Positions 1 to 7,401 of a stretch of 36,617 bases of DNA are shown in pieces. A program made the translations under genes and the position numbers. Every line of letters starts with the position of its first letter. Position 1 is the first letter of the stretch. Origin of the DNA: Kitasatospora sp. CB01950 (GTDB lineage: Bacteria; Actinomycetota; Actinomycetes; Streptomycetales; Streptomycetaceae); assembly GCF_001905465.1 (NCBI RefSeq), contig NZ_LISX01000009.1, forward strand, positions 1 through 36,617. Direction: 5' to 3'. A model generated the notes under the pieces. The model saw only the letters and a list, made by a program, of their open reading frames with translations, had not been told where the DNA came from and did not search any database.

Positions 1-250
1 ATTCCTGCGGACCCTCCGGGCATTCGTTTCAATGTTACTGCGTTCTTTCGTGTTTCAAGCTTATCAGATGTTTTCCGCTCCGTTTTCCGGAGTTTCATTC
101 AGTCCGATTTGCTTTTGCCTTTCGGCGCTCCCGAACTCTACCAGAGTTATTCGGTCCGCATTTCCACTCGAACTTCCGAATGGATACGCGAACAAGTCGC
201 TCATCAGGGTTTGGGGGGCCGCCTCCCGGTCACGTCCGGTTCAGGCGACT
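1..250 (-). promoter_or_regulatory. Probable rRNA operon promoter/leader region (16S gene would lie beyond the left edge)
   Basis: This gene-free stretch is clearly lower in GC than the rest of the window. Read on the minus strand it contains leader-like motifs I associate with streptomycete rRNA operons: CTGGTAGAGTTCGGGAGCGC, then GGAAAACATCTGATAAGC, then a GAAAC-rich tract and TGCCCGGAGGG. The repeated TCTGATA/CTGGTAGAG motifs resemble the tandem rrn promoter and processing elements. No protein is credible here: the open frames are shadows. The match is from memory of related genomes, not an alignment. The 16S gene itself is not in the window. Confidence 0.68.
135..140 (-). promoter_or_regulatory. 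Candidate rrn -10 hexamer (TAGAGT)
   Basis: Minus-strand TAGAGT matches the streptomycete rrn -10 form. The -35 position about 17 bases upstream (around 158-164) reads GAAATG, which is weak. The hexamer lies inside a small inverted repeat, AACTCT-ACC-AGAGTT (134-148). Confidence 0.45.
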
Positions 251-288
251 CGGACCACCTTAGGTGGCCGAGGCCGGCGAGTCAAACA

Positions 289-324
289 TCGAGGGGCCGG
301 ATCTGGCTGGATCCGGCCCCTCGA
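289..324 (-). terminator. Terminator of tyrS, 15-bp perfect stem
   Basis: Bases 289-303 pair perfectly with 310-324 around a 6-base loop (TGGCTG). It lies about 50 bases past the tyrS stop. It would prevent tyrS transcription from running into the putative rrn promoter region to the left. Confidence 0.87.
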
Positions 325-376
325 CATGGGTGCCACAGGTCAACTGCGGTGTGTTTCAAGCCATCCGGCTCGATGT

Positions 377-1642
377 TCAGGCACCGGCGAGCTCCACGGC
401 GGCCAGGTTGCGCTTTCCGCGGCGGAGGACGAGCCAGCGGCCGTGCAGCAGGTCGTCGGTGGTGGCGACGGCCTCCTCGTCGGCGACCTTGGCGTTGTTG
501 AGGTAGGCGCCGCCCTCCTTGATGGTGCGGCGGGCACCGGAGCGGCTGGGGGCCAGGCCGGATTCGACCAGGAGGTCGACGAGCTGGCCGAGTTCGGTGA
601 CGGTGACCTTGGGGACCTCGGCGAGGGCGGCGGCCAGGGTGGCGGGTTCGAGGTCGGCGAGGTCGCCCTGGCCGAACAGCGCCTTGGAGGCGGCGACGGC
701 GCGCTCGTACTGCTCGGCGCCGTGGACGAGGGTGGTGAGCTCCTCGGCCAGCGCACGCTGGGCAAGTCGGGCGGCGGGGCGTTCGGCGGTGTCGCGTTCC
801 AGCTGCTCGATCTCCTCGCGGCTGCGGAAGGAGAAGATGCGCAGGAACTTGGCGACGTCCCGGTCGTCCGCGTTCAGCCAGAACTGGTAGAAGGCGTAGG
901 GGGTGGTGAGTTCGGGGTCGAGCCAGACGGTGCCGGACTCGGTCTTGCCGAACTTGGTGCCGTCGGCCTTGGTGATCAGCGGGGTGGCGAGGGCGTGCAC
1001 GGAGCGGCTCTCGGCCTTGCGGATCAGGTCGGTGCCGGCGGTCAGGTTGCCCCACTGGTCGCTGCCGCCGGTCTGCAGGGTGCAGCCGTAGCGGCGGTTC
1101 AGCTCCAGGTAGTCCATGCCCTGGAGGATCTGGTAGCTGAACTCGGTGTAGCTGATGCCCGCGTCGGAGTTGAGCCGGCGGGCCACCGCCTCCTTGGCGA
1201 TCATGTTGTTGACCCGGAAGTACCTGCCGACGTCGCGCAGCAGGCTGATCGCCGACATGCCGGACGTCCAGTCCAGGTTGTTGACCATGCGCGCGGCGAA
1301 CTCGCCCTCGAAGTCGAGGAAGCGGGAGATCTGACCGCGCAGGCGCTCGACCCAGCCGGCCACCGTCTCGGGGTCGTTGAGGACGCGCTCGGCGGTGGGC
1401 TTGGGGTCGCCGATCAGGCCGGTGGCGCCGCCGACCAGGCCCAGCGGGAGGTTTCCGGCCTGCTGGATACGGCGCATGGTCAGGATCTGGACCAGGTTGC
1501 CGAGGTGCAGGCTGGGCGCGGTCGGGTCGAAGCCGCAATAGAACGTGACCGGGCCGTCCGCGAACGCCTTGCGCAGTGCGTCCTCGTCAGTGGACAGGGC
1601 GATCAGCCCGCGCCACTGGAGCTCGTCGACGATGTCGGTCAC
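377..1642 (-). CDS. tyrS: Tyrosyl-tRNA synthetase
   Basis: Cytoplasmic class I aminoacyl-tRNA synthetase that charges tRNA-Tyr with tyrosine. The 421-residue length is normal for bacterial TyrRS. The HIGH-type motif is HLGN (residues 46-49) after YCGFDPTAPSL, and the KMSKS-type loop is KFGKT (230-234). TGGSDQWGN (191-199) belongs to the tyrosine-binding region. The C-terminal part from about residue 355 looks like an S4 RNA-binding domain (SRSGARRTIKEGG). Start is GTG at 1642, with AAGGAG about 12 bases upstream. No T-box signature is visible in the 1643-1860 leader; a TAGGCT hexamer at 1723-1728 could be its -10. The gene is followed by a strong terminator. Identity is certain. Confidence 0.98.
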   Translation of the reverse strand: MTDIVDELQWRGLIALSTDEDALRKAFADGPVTFYCGFDPTAPSLHLGNLVQILTMRRIQQAGNLPLGLVGGATGLIGDPKPTAERVLNDPETVAGWVERLRGQISRFLDFEGEFAARMVNNLDWTSGMSAISLLRDVGRYFRVNNMIAKEAVARRLNSDAGISYTEFSYQILQGMDYLELNRRYGCTLQTGGSDQWGNLTAGTDLIRKAESRSVHALATPLITKADGTKFGKTESGTVWLDPELTTPYAFYQFWLNADDRDVAKFLRIFSFRSREEIEQLERDTAERPAARLAQRALAEELTTLVHGAEQYERAVAASKALFGQGDLADLEPATLAAALAEVPKVTVTELGQLVDLLVESGLAPSRSGARRTIKEGGAYLNNAKVADEEAVATTDDLLHGRWLVLRRGKRNLAAVELAGA

Positions 1643-1860
1643 GGTCCCGCGTCTCCTTCGGTCGTGGGTCCGGCGCGGTGCGGCCGGGTGGGCCGCGCGC
1701 CTGGACAGGTTCAGCGGGGTAGAGCCTACGCGGTCGCGGCCTGCGGGTTCGGGGACAGGTCGGTGGGTGGGACGGAAATTCCGTTGTTCGGGGCGGGACG
1801 GGCCTTCAGAGTGGTTGCCACCGCCGACCGGCGGCGCGCGAGCACCGGAGGTGGCCCGTC

Positions 1861-2370
1861 ATGCGCAACACCCTTGTCCTGAACGCGAGCTACGAACCGC
1901 TGACCACGGTGCCGCTGCGCCGTGCGGTGGTGCTGGTCCTGCAGGACAAGGCGGTCGTCGAGCAGGCGCATCCGCTGCGGGTGGTGCGCGGCTCGGGGGT
2001 GCAGGTGCCGGTGCCGCGGGTGATCAGGCTGACCAGATACGTGCGGGTGCCGTTCCGACAACGGGCTCCGTGGTCGCGGCGGGGTGTGCTGGCGCGGGAC
2101 CAGCACCGGTGCGCGTACTGCGGGAGCCGGGCCACCACCGTGGACCACCTGGTGCCGCGGTCCCGCGGTGGTGCCGACAGCTGGCTGAACACCGTGGCGG
2201 CCTGCGCGGAGGACAACCAGCGCAAGGCGGACCGGACGCCGGAGCAGGCCGGGATGCGGCTGCTGCGACGGCCGTTCGAACCGACGCCGGAGGCGACGTT
2301 GATGCTCGCGCTCGGGCTGCGGGCGGGTGAGCTCGGGGAGCTCGCCGCCTGGCTGCCGGCGGGCGCGTAA
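1861..2370 (+). CDS. HNH endonuclease family protein
   Basis: A 169-residue protein of the HNH type widespread in actinobacteria. The nuclease core lies at about residues 78-125: RCAYCG supplies C84 and C87 of a zinc knuckle, VDHLVPRSRGG carries the DH pair (95-96), and WLNTVAAC and EDNQRKAD follow with the Asn and the distal Cys. The N-terminal 75 residues (LNASYEPL start) are conserved in this subfamily but have no known role. It is divergent from tyrS and is preceded by GGAGG about 10 bases before ATG. The cellular DNA target is unknown; there is no methylase or phage gene nearby, so restriction is not implied. It ends at a terminator shared with the convergent neighbour. Confidence 0.93.
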   Translation: MRNTLVLNASYEPLTTVPLRRAVVLVLQDKAVVEQAHPLRVVRGSGVQVPVPRVIRLTRYVRVPFRQRAPWSRRGVLARDQHRCAYCGSRATTVDHLVPRSRGGADSWLNTVAACAEDNQRKADRTPEQAGMRLLRRPFEPTPEATLMLALGLRAGELGELAAWLPAGA

Positions 2371-2374
2371 AGGC

Positions 2375-2415
2375 CGACGGGCCCGACCTGATCAGGGGAC
2401 AGGTCGGGCCCGTCG
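2375..2415. terminator. Bidirectional terminator, 16-bp stem
   Basis: Bases 2375-2390 pair perfectly with 2400-2415 around a 9-base loop. It lies between the convergent HNH gene (stop at 2370) and the beta-propeller gene (stop at 2457), and can serve both. Confidence 0.9.
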
Positions 2416-2456
2416 TCGTACGGGCGGTGGCCGGCAGCCAGGTGGCCGGCGGCCGG

Positions 2457-4472
2457 TCAGCTCTTGCTGCTGAAGCCGGTGGCGATGCCGAAGTTGGCGG
2501 CGTGCTCGGGGACGGCGACCACGTGCCCGGAGGCGGTGAAGACCCGTCCGGCCGAGAGCAGCGAGCCGGTGCCCGCCGGGAACGCGCCGCCCTGGGTCTC
2601 CTGGCCGCCGGCCAGCGCGAAGCGGCTGAGGTGCGCGGGCTGGTCGGCGCGCTCGTCGACGGCGACCAGCAGGCCGCCGCTGTCGACGCCGGCCGGGTGC
2701 GCCTTGCCCTTCTCGGCGATCGGGGTGCGCCACTTCGACTTGCCGGTGGCCAGGTCGTAGGCGGCGATCGCGGTGGGGTTGCCGCCGCCGTCGGGGACGA
2801 CCGCGGCGAACATCGTGCTGCCCTCGAAGTACACACCGGGGACGGCGGCGAAGCTGCCGCGGGCGACGTCCAGGCGGCCGCCGCCCTCGACGGCGAGCGG
2901 GATCTCGACGCCCGGGTCGCCGGCCGCGCCCCAGGCGAAGACCCGGTCGTCGCCGGGCTGGTTGCCCGTGGTGAGGACCACGGCGGGCTCGGCGGAGAGC
3001 ACCGTGACGGTCTTGGGCTGGTTGTTGAGCCCCCGCCAGTACTTGACCTTGCCGTCGGAGACGTTCAGGACCACGGCCTGGTCACCGGGGGTGGAGTCGG
3101 CGCAGTTGCTGTGCAGCACGACGGTGGTGGCGCCGGCGCTGCCGGAGAGGCTGCAGAACTTGCCCTGGCCGGTGTACTGCCAGGCCTCGGCGCCGTCGCC
3201 GGCCGCCCAGGCGGAGGCCTTGTCGTCGCCGACCGCGATCACCTTGTCGTCGGTGACGGCGACGTGGGTGACGTACTTGTCCTTGGCGTCGGACAGCGTC
3301 TTGGACCAGGTGATCTTCCCGGCCTTGGTGTCGACGGCGGCGGCGACGGTGCACGCGCTGTTCGGGTCGGACGAGGTGCGGAAGGCGACCGCGCCGACGC
3401 CGGCGGAGTTGACGTTCGGGGACAGCCCGCAGGGGACGGCGCCGTTGCTGGGCGGGGTGAGCGTCCAGCCGGGCTTGCCGTCGGCCAGGTTGTAGGAGTG
3501 CACGCCGGTGGCGTCGGCGCGGACCACGGCGTCGGCGAGCAGCCAGCTGCCGACCAGGGTGTCGTCGGCGCCCTGGGCTCCGGCGGCGGCCGGGTCGCCG
3601 GCGGTCCAGGCCTTGGTGTGGGCGACGGCGATGTTCTGGGGGGTGCCCTGGCCGCCCTTGCCGGCGGACTTGTCGCCGCCGTCGCTGTCGGAGGTGGCCA
3701 GCACGGCTGCGGTGGTCAGTACGGCGAGGGCGGCGACACCGGCGCCTATCCGGATCATGAGCCCGCGCTTGCTGGGCGCGCCGGGCCCGGAGGTGACGGC
3801 GGCGCGGGCCCGGGCGGCCAGCCCGCCGGCCGCCGGCCCGTCGGCCGGGTCGGCGTCGTCGGCGGTGGCGGCGAGGGGGGTTGACGTGCCGTCGGCGCCG
3901 GGCGCGAACGGGTCGGCGGCGCTGGTCTGCGGGTAGTCGGAGGCGGTGACCGGAATGGCCTCGGTGGCGGCGGGCTGCTGCTGCTGCTGCTCGAACGCGT
4001 TCGGCGTCAGCGGCGACACCATGTCCGGCTGCGCGAACGGGTCGGCGGGCGCGTACAGCTGCTGGTCGGCCTGCGGGTAGCCGTAGGCCTGCTGCTGGTC
4101 CGCGTAGAGCTGCTGCTGACCGTACGTCTGCTGGTCGCCCCAGCCCTCGGGGTGGCCCTGAGGCTGGCCGTACGCCTGGGCGTAGTCCTGCGGCTGGTAG
4201 CCCTGGTCGGGGCGGCCGTAGAGCTGCTGGGCGGCCGGGTCCAGCTGTCCCCCGGGCTGCGGGTAACCGCCGTAGGCCGCCTGCTGCTGCTCGCCGTAGA
4301 CCTGCTGCGGCTGCTCCGCGTAGGCCTGCTGGTCGCCGTAGGACGGCTGCGGCTGCTCCACGTAGACCTGCTGCTCGACGTACGCCTGCTGGTCGCCGTA
4401 GGACGGCTGCGGCTGCGGGTACCAGGGCTGCTGCTGGTCGTACCCGGGGGGCGTGGAGGGTTCCTGAGCCAT
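2457..4472 (-). CDS. Membrane-anchored PQQ-type beta-propeller protein with Q/Y/P-rich N-terminus
   Basis: A 671-residue protein in three parts. Residues 1 to about 230 are low-complexity, rich in Q, Y, P and A, with YGDQQAY-type repeats, and predicted cytoplasmic. A single hydrophobic segment (about 239-262, IGAGVAALAVLTTAAVLA) is the likely membrane anchor. The remainder is extracytoplasmic, with repeated strands such as GSWLLADAVVRAD, DKVIAVGDDKASAWAAGDG and KSKWRTP that resemble PQQ-like beta-propeller blades. Start is the ATG at 4472, giving MAQEPSTPPGY; an upstream in-frame ATG at 4517 is less likely because the Streptomyces pattern begins at MAQ and GGACGG precedes it. No enzymatic residues are recognisable. 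It may be a scaffold or sensor at the envelope, but its function is unknown. Confidence 0.86.
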   Translation of the reverse strand: MAQEPSTPPGYDQQQPWYPQPQPSYGDQQAYVEQQVYVEQPQPSYGDQQAYAEQPQQVYGEQQQAAYGGYPQPGGQLDPAAQQLYGRPDQGYQPQDYAQAYGQPQGHPEGWGDQQTYGQQQLYADQQQAYGYPQADQQLYAPADPFAQPDMVSPLTPNAFEQQQQQPAATEAIPVTASDYPQTSAADPFAPGADGTSTPLAATADDADPADGPAAGGLAARARAAVTSGPGAPSKRGLMIRIGAGVAALAVLTTAAVLATSDSDGGDKSAGKGGQGTPQNIAVAHTKAWTAGDPAAAGAQGADDTLVGSWLLADAVVRADATGVHSYNLADGKPGWTLTPPSNGAVPCGLSPNVNSAGVGAVAFRTSSDPNSACTVAAAVDTKAGKITWSKTLSDAKDKYVTHVAVTDDKVIAVGDDKASAWAAGDGAEAWQYTGQGKFCSLSGSAGATTVVLHSNCADSTPGDQAVVLNVSDGKVKYWRGLNNQPKTVTVLSAEPAVVLTTGNQPGDDRVFAWGAAGDPGVEIPLAVEGGGRLDVARGSFAAVPGVYFEGSTMFAAVVPDGGGNPTAIAAYDLATGKSKWRTPIAEKGKAHPAGVDSGGLLVAVDERADQPAHLSRFALAGGQETQGGAFPAGTGSLLSAGRVFTASGHVVAVPEHAANFGIATGFSSKS
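4324..4416 (-). repeat. Direct repeat, 33 identical bases with 60-base period
   Basis: Bases 4324-4356 and 4384-4416 are identical, within the Q/Y/P-rich coding segment of the beta-propeller gene. They encode the repeated PSYGDQQAY motif. Exact identity at DNA level suggests recent duplication or slippage. Confidence 0.9.
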
Positions 4473-4558
4473 GCGTTCCGTCCGTCCCGACTGCGATTTG
4501 GCACGCCAGCATCTCACGCTTCGCGGGCGGGCTTGGGCCGGGGCGTGGGGAGGGTGGG

Positions 4559-4855
4559 TCAGGCGGCGGTGTCGAGGGCCTGGTCGATCAGGTGGGCGAG
4601 GGTGAAGTCGAGGCCGGTCAGGCCGCCCGCGCTGTGGGTGGTGAGGAGGAAGGTGAGGGTGCGCCAGCGGATGTCGATGTCGGGGTGGTGGTCGAGGGCT
4701 TCGGCCTGTTCGGCGACGGCGTCGACGACCTTGATGGCGGTGGGGAAGCTCGCGGTCTCGGCGGTGCGGGTGAGGGCCTCGCCGGTGCGGGTCCAGTGCG
4801 GGAGGTCGGCGAGGGCGGCGCTGATCTGATCCTCGGTGAGGCGTGTGCGGCTCAT
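4559..4855 (-). CDS. 4a-hydroxytetrahydrobiopterin dehydratase (PCD/DCoH family)
   Basis: A 98-residue pterin-4a-carbinolamine dehydratase, which dehydrates the 4a-hydroxy-pterin produced by aromatic amino acid hydroxylases. The family signature is clear: W21 in LPHWTRTGEAL, then ALDHHPDIDIRWRTLTFLLTTHSAGGLT, containing the HHP triad and the distal His. It covers the whole domain. GGAG lies a few bases before ATG, and a minus-strand TAGGCT (4898-4903) between it and the TauE gene could be its own -10. No pterin-dependent hydroxylase is seen in the window, so the physiological substrate is not evident; some actinobacterial members are stand-alone housekeeping copies. Confidence 0.93.
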   Translation of the reverse strand: MSRTRLTEDQISAALADLPHWTRTGEALTRTAETASFPTAIKVVDAVAEQAEALDHHPDIDIRWRTLTFLLTTHSAGGLTGLDFTLAHLIDQALDTAA

Positions 4856-4910
4856 GGCGTTTCTCCGTCCGGGAGGGTACGTCGGCTGTCGCGGCCGAGC
4901 CTACGTCGGT

Positions 4911-5678
4911 TCAGAGGAAGAGCAGCTTGGTGACGGCGGCGAGTCCGATCACGACGATCAGGGTGCGCAGCGCGACGGGCGGGAGGCGGCGTCCGATCTT
5001 GGCGCCGAGCATGCCGCCGAGGGTGGAGCCGACGGCGATCAGGAGGGCGGCGGTCCAGTTCACGGTGGAGGTGAAGACGAAGAAGATCGCGGCGACGCCG
5101 TTGACGATCAACGCGAGGACGTTCTTGATGCCGTTGATGGTCTGCAGGGTGTCGGGGAGCAGCATGCCCATCAGGGCGAGCAGCAGGACGCCCTGGGCGG
5201 CGCCGAAGTAGCCGCCGTAGACGCCGGTGAGGGCGATCAGGAACAGCAGCAGCGGGCCGCCGTCGGTGGCGGGCGGCAGGGTGCCGGCGGCGCGGCGGGC
5301 GGCCATGGCGCGGGCGACCCGGGGTTGCACCACGACGAGGACCAGGGCGGTGAGGATGAGGACGGGGACGATGGCGTCGAAGGCCTTGCCGGGGAGCACG
5401 ATCAGCAGGGCGGCGCCGATGAGTCCGCCGGTCAGTGAGGCGGCGCCGTAGCGGAGCAGGCGGCGGCCCTGGCCGGCGAGTTCGGCGCGGTAGCCGATGG
5501 CGCCGGCGAGCGAGCCGGGGGCCAGGCCGAGGGTGTTGGAGACGTTGGCGGTGACGGGCGGCAGGCCGACGGCGAGCAGGACGGGGAAGGTGATCAGGGT
5601 GCCGGAGCCGACGATGACGTTGATGGTGCCGGCGGCGGTTCCGGCGAGCAGGACGGCGAGCGCCTCCCACAGTGTCAT
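4911..5678 (-). CDS. TauE/SafE family sulfite or sulfoacetate exporter-type permease
   Basis: A 255-residue polytopic membrane protein with about 7-8 hydrophobic segments. The family hallmarks are the N-terminal LLAGTAAGTINVIVGSGTLI stretch with the VGSGTLITFP turn, the ANVSNTLGLAPGSLAGAIGYR segment, and the second-half copy YGGYFGAAQGVLLLALMG. These proteins export small anions, often sulfite or organosulfonates, by an incompletely defined mechanism. The start ATG is preceded by AGGGGAAG. It is 55 bases upstream of the pterin dehydratase gene on the same strand, so the two may be co-transcribed. The substrate cannot be read from the sequence. Confidence 0.93.
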   Translation of the reverse strand: MTLWEALAVLLAGTAAGTINVIVGSGTLITFPVLLAVGLPPVTANVSNTLGLAPGSLAGAIGYRAELAGQGRRLLRYGAASLTGGLIGAALLIVLPGKAFDAIVPVLILTALVLVVVQPRVARAMAARRAAGTLPPATDGGPLLLFLIALTGVYGGYFGAAQGVLLLALMGMLLPDTLQTINGIKNVLALIVNGVAAIFFVFTSTVNWTAALLIAVGSTLGGMLGAKIGRRLPPVALRTLIVVIGLAAVTKLLFL

Positions 5679-5778
5679 CTGCTTCCCCTTTGATCGCTAC
5701 TGTCGGGCCGGTCGATCATGCCGGAGGCCGCGGCGTTTGGCCAGCGCCGGTCCGCGATCCGGCCGGGGCCCAACACGG

Positions 5779-5816
5779 CCGCAGGCCCCGCCAGTTGGTT
5801 CCGGCGGGGCCTGCGG
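5779..5816 (-). terminator. Terminator of the SPFH gene, 14-bp stem
   Basis: Bases 5779-5792 pair with 5803-5816 around a 10-base loop. It lies just past the stop of the SPFH gene (5829) and upstream of the TauE start, separating the two minus-strand units. Confidence 0.86.
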
Positions 5817-5828
5817 GGGCGGAGCTGC

Positions 5829-6857
5829 TTACTCGTCGATCTTCGGGTACTCGCGGGTGGGCTCGACCCGCGGGCGGAGGGTCTTGTCGGTGTCCACCGG
5901 GCGCGGGGCGCTGGTGGGGTCGACCGGGACGCGGGCGGCGGCCGGGGGGACGGGCGGGGCGGCGGGGGCCGCGCCGTTGCCGCCGCCGGTGACGCCCTGG
6001 AAGGCGCCGCCGAGGCCCTTGAGCGCGTCGCCGACCTCGCTGGGGATGATCCACAGCTTGTTGGCGTCGCCCTTGGCGAGCTCCGGCAGGGTCTGCAGGT
6101 ACTGGTAGGCGAGCAGCTTCTGGTCGGCGTCGCCCTCGTGGATGGCCTCGAACACGGTGCGGATCGCGGCGGCCTCACCGTCGGCCTTCAGCACCGCGGC
6201 CTGGGCCTCGCCCTCGGCCTGGAGGACGGCGGCCTGCTTCTCACCCTCGGCGCGCAGGATCTGGGCCTGCCGGGCGCCTTCGGCGGTGAGGATCGCGGCG
6301 CGCTTGTCACGGTCGGCGCGCATCTGCTTCTCCATCGAGTCCTGGATGGAGGTCGGCGGCTCGATGGCCTTGAGCTCGACGCGGTTGACCCGGATGCCCC
6401 AGCGGCCGGTGGCCTCGTCGAGGACGCCGCGGAGGCCGGCGTTGATGACCTCGCGGGAGGTCAGGGTGGATTCGAGGTCCATGGAGCCGATGATGTTGCG
6501 CAGGGTGGTGACGGTCAGCTGCTCAATGGCCTGGATGTAGCTGGCGACCTCGTAGGTCGCGGCCCGGGGGTCGGTCACCTGGTAGTAGATGACGGTGTCG
6601 ATGTTGACGACCAGGTTGTCCGAGGTGATGACCGGCTGCGGCGGGAACGGGACGACCTGCTCGCGCAGGTCGATCCGGTTGCGGATGGTGTCGATGAACG
6701 GCACCACGATGTTCAGACCGGCGCTGAGGGTGCGGGTGTAACGGCCGAAGCGCTCCACGATCGCGGCGCTGGCCTGCGGAATCACCTGGATCGTCTTGAT
6801 CAGGGCGATGAAGGCCACCACGACCAGGACGATCAGCACGATGAGGACGGGTTCCAA
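5829..6857 (-). CDS. SPFH/Band 7 (stomatin/prohibitin-type) membrane protein
   Basis: A 342-residue protein with an N-terminal membrane helix (EPVLIVLIVLVVVAFIALI). The SPFH domain follows: IPQASAAIVERFGRY near residue 30, IDLREQVVPFPPQPVIT near 75, and TLRNIIGSMDLESTLTSR. An alanine/glutamate-rich coiled coil follows, with tandem units RAEGEKQAAVLQAEGEAQ near 210-250. The tail is Pro/Ala-rich and probably disordered. Such proteins form ring-like oligomers at the membrane and scaffold microdomains. Start is TTG at 6857, preceded by GGGGAG 6-7 bases away; a longer 391-residue reading begins inside the upstream gene and gives an atypical Arg/Ser-rich extension. It is 10 bases downstream of the NfeD gene, a classic pairing. 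Confidence 0.94.
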   Translation of the reverse strand: MEPVLIVLIVLVVVAFIALIKTIQVIPQASAAIVERFGRYTRTLSAGLNIVVPFIDTIRNRIDLREQVVPFPPQPVITSDNLVVNIDTVIYYQVTDPRAATYEVASYIQAIEQLTVTTLRNIIGSMDLESTLTSREVINAGLRGVLDEATGRWGIRVNRVELKAIEPPTSIQDSMEKQMRADRDKRAAILTAEGARQAQILRAEGEKQAAVLQAEGEAQAAVLKADGEAAAIRTVFEAIHEGDADQKLLAYQYLQTLPELAKGDANKLWIIPSEVGDALKGLGGAFQGVTGGGNGAAPAAPPVPPAAARVPVDPTSAPRPVDTDKTLRPRVEPTREYPKIDE

Positions 6858-6867
6858 CGCTTCTCCC

Positions 6868-7293
6868 CTAGATGACCAGGGCGGTCGCGCCCTGGATTTC
6901 GACGACGTCGACCTGCTGGCCGGGCTCGAAGACCGAGCCCGGGTGGAGCGCCCGGGCGGACCAGATCTCGCCGTTGAGCTTGATCCGGCCGCCCTCCCCT
7001 CCATCGACGGTTTCCTGTACCACTGCGGTGGCGCCGGTCAGCGCCTCCACGCCCGAGCGGTAGCCCGGGCCCTGCTTCAACTGGCGGTAGGCGATCGGGC
7101 GTACGAACACCAGGAGCGCCGCCGACACTCCGACGAACACCAGGAACTGCGGAACCACGCCGCCGCCCACCCCGGCCGTCAGGGCGGCCGCGCCGGCGCC
7201 GACCGCGAGCATGGCGAATTCGGGCATCGCGGTCACCACCAGCGGAATGCCCAGGCCCACTGCAAGCAGCAGCCACCAGATCCAGCCGTCCAC
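6868..7293 (-). CDS. NfeD family membrane protein
   Basis: A 141-residue short NfeD-type protein. Two or three hydrophobic helices occupy residues 5-65 (WIWWLLLAVGLGIPLVV; FLVFVGVSAALLVF), followed by a C-terminal OB-fold-like domain (ALTGATAVVQETVDGGEGGRIKLNGEIWSARAL). NfeD proteins partner with SPFH/stomatin proteins in membrane domains. Here the SPFH gene follows after 10 bases, so this is the usual two-gene operon. Start is GTG at 7293, with a minus-strand TAGGAT six bases upstream and no Shine-Dalgarno sequence, implying a leaderless mRNA. Confidence 0.94.
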   Translation of the reverse strand: MDGWIWWLLLAVGLGIPLVVTAMPEFAMLAVGAGAAALTAGVGGGVVPQFLVFVGVSAALLVFVRPIAYRQLKQGPGYRSGVEALTGATAVVQETVDGGEGGRIKLNGEIWSARALHPGSVFEPGQQVDVVEIQGATALVI

Positions 7294-7299
7294 GCGTCC

Positions 7300-7305
7300 A
7301 TCCTA
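7300..7305 (-). promoter_or_regulatory. -10 TAGGAT of a probable leaderless NfeD-SPFH transcript
   Basis: Minus-strand TAGGAT ends six bases before the GTG start of the NfeD gene, so transcription should begin at or next to the start codon. No convincing -35 is visible. Confidence 0.5.
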
Positions 7306-7401
7306 GGGAAGTTCGAGCTCTTCAGGCGTAGCTTCCCGCAGCTGGGGGTGCGGAAACCGGCCAGGTGTGCGACCGGCTCCCCAGTGGTCCGGATCCGGCC
7401 G

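Noticed and set aside
1643..1860. A possible T-box or other riboswitch before tyrS.
   Set aside because: No conserved T-box sequence or specifier-type hairpin is visible, and actinobacterial T-boxes are mainly before ileS.
6858..7004. An N-terminal extension of the SPFH protein to 7004.
   Set aside because: It overlaps the NfeD gene in another frame and gives an Arg/Ser-rich stretch; the TTG at 6857 has a good RBS and begins directly at the membrane helix.
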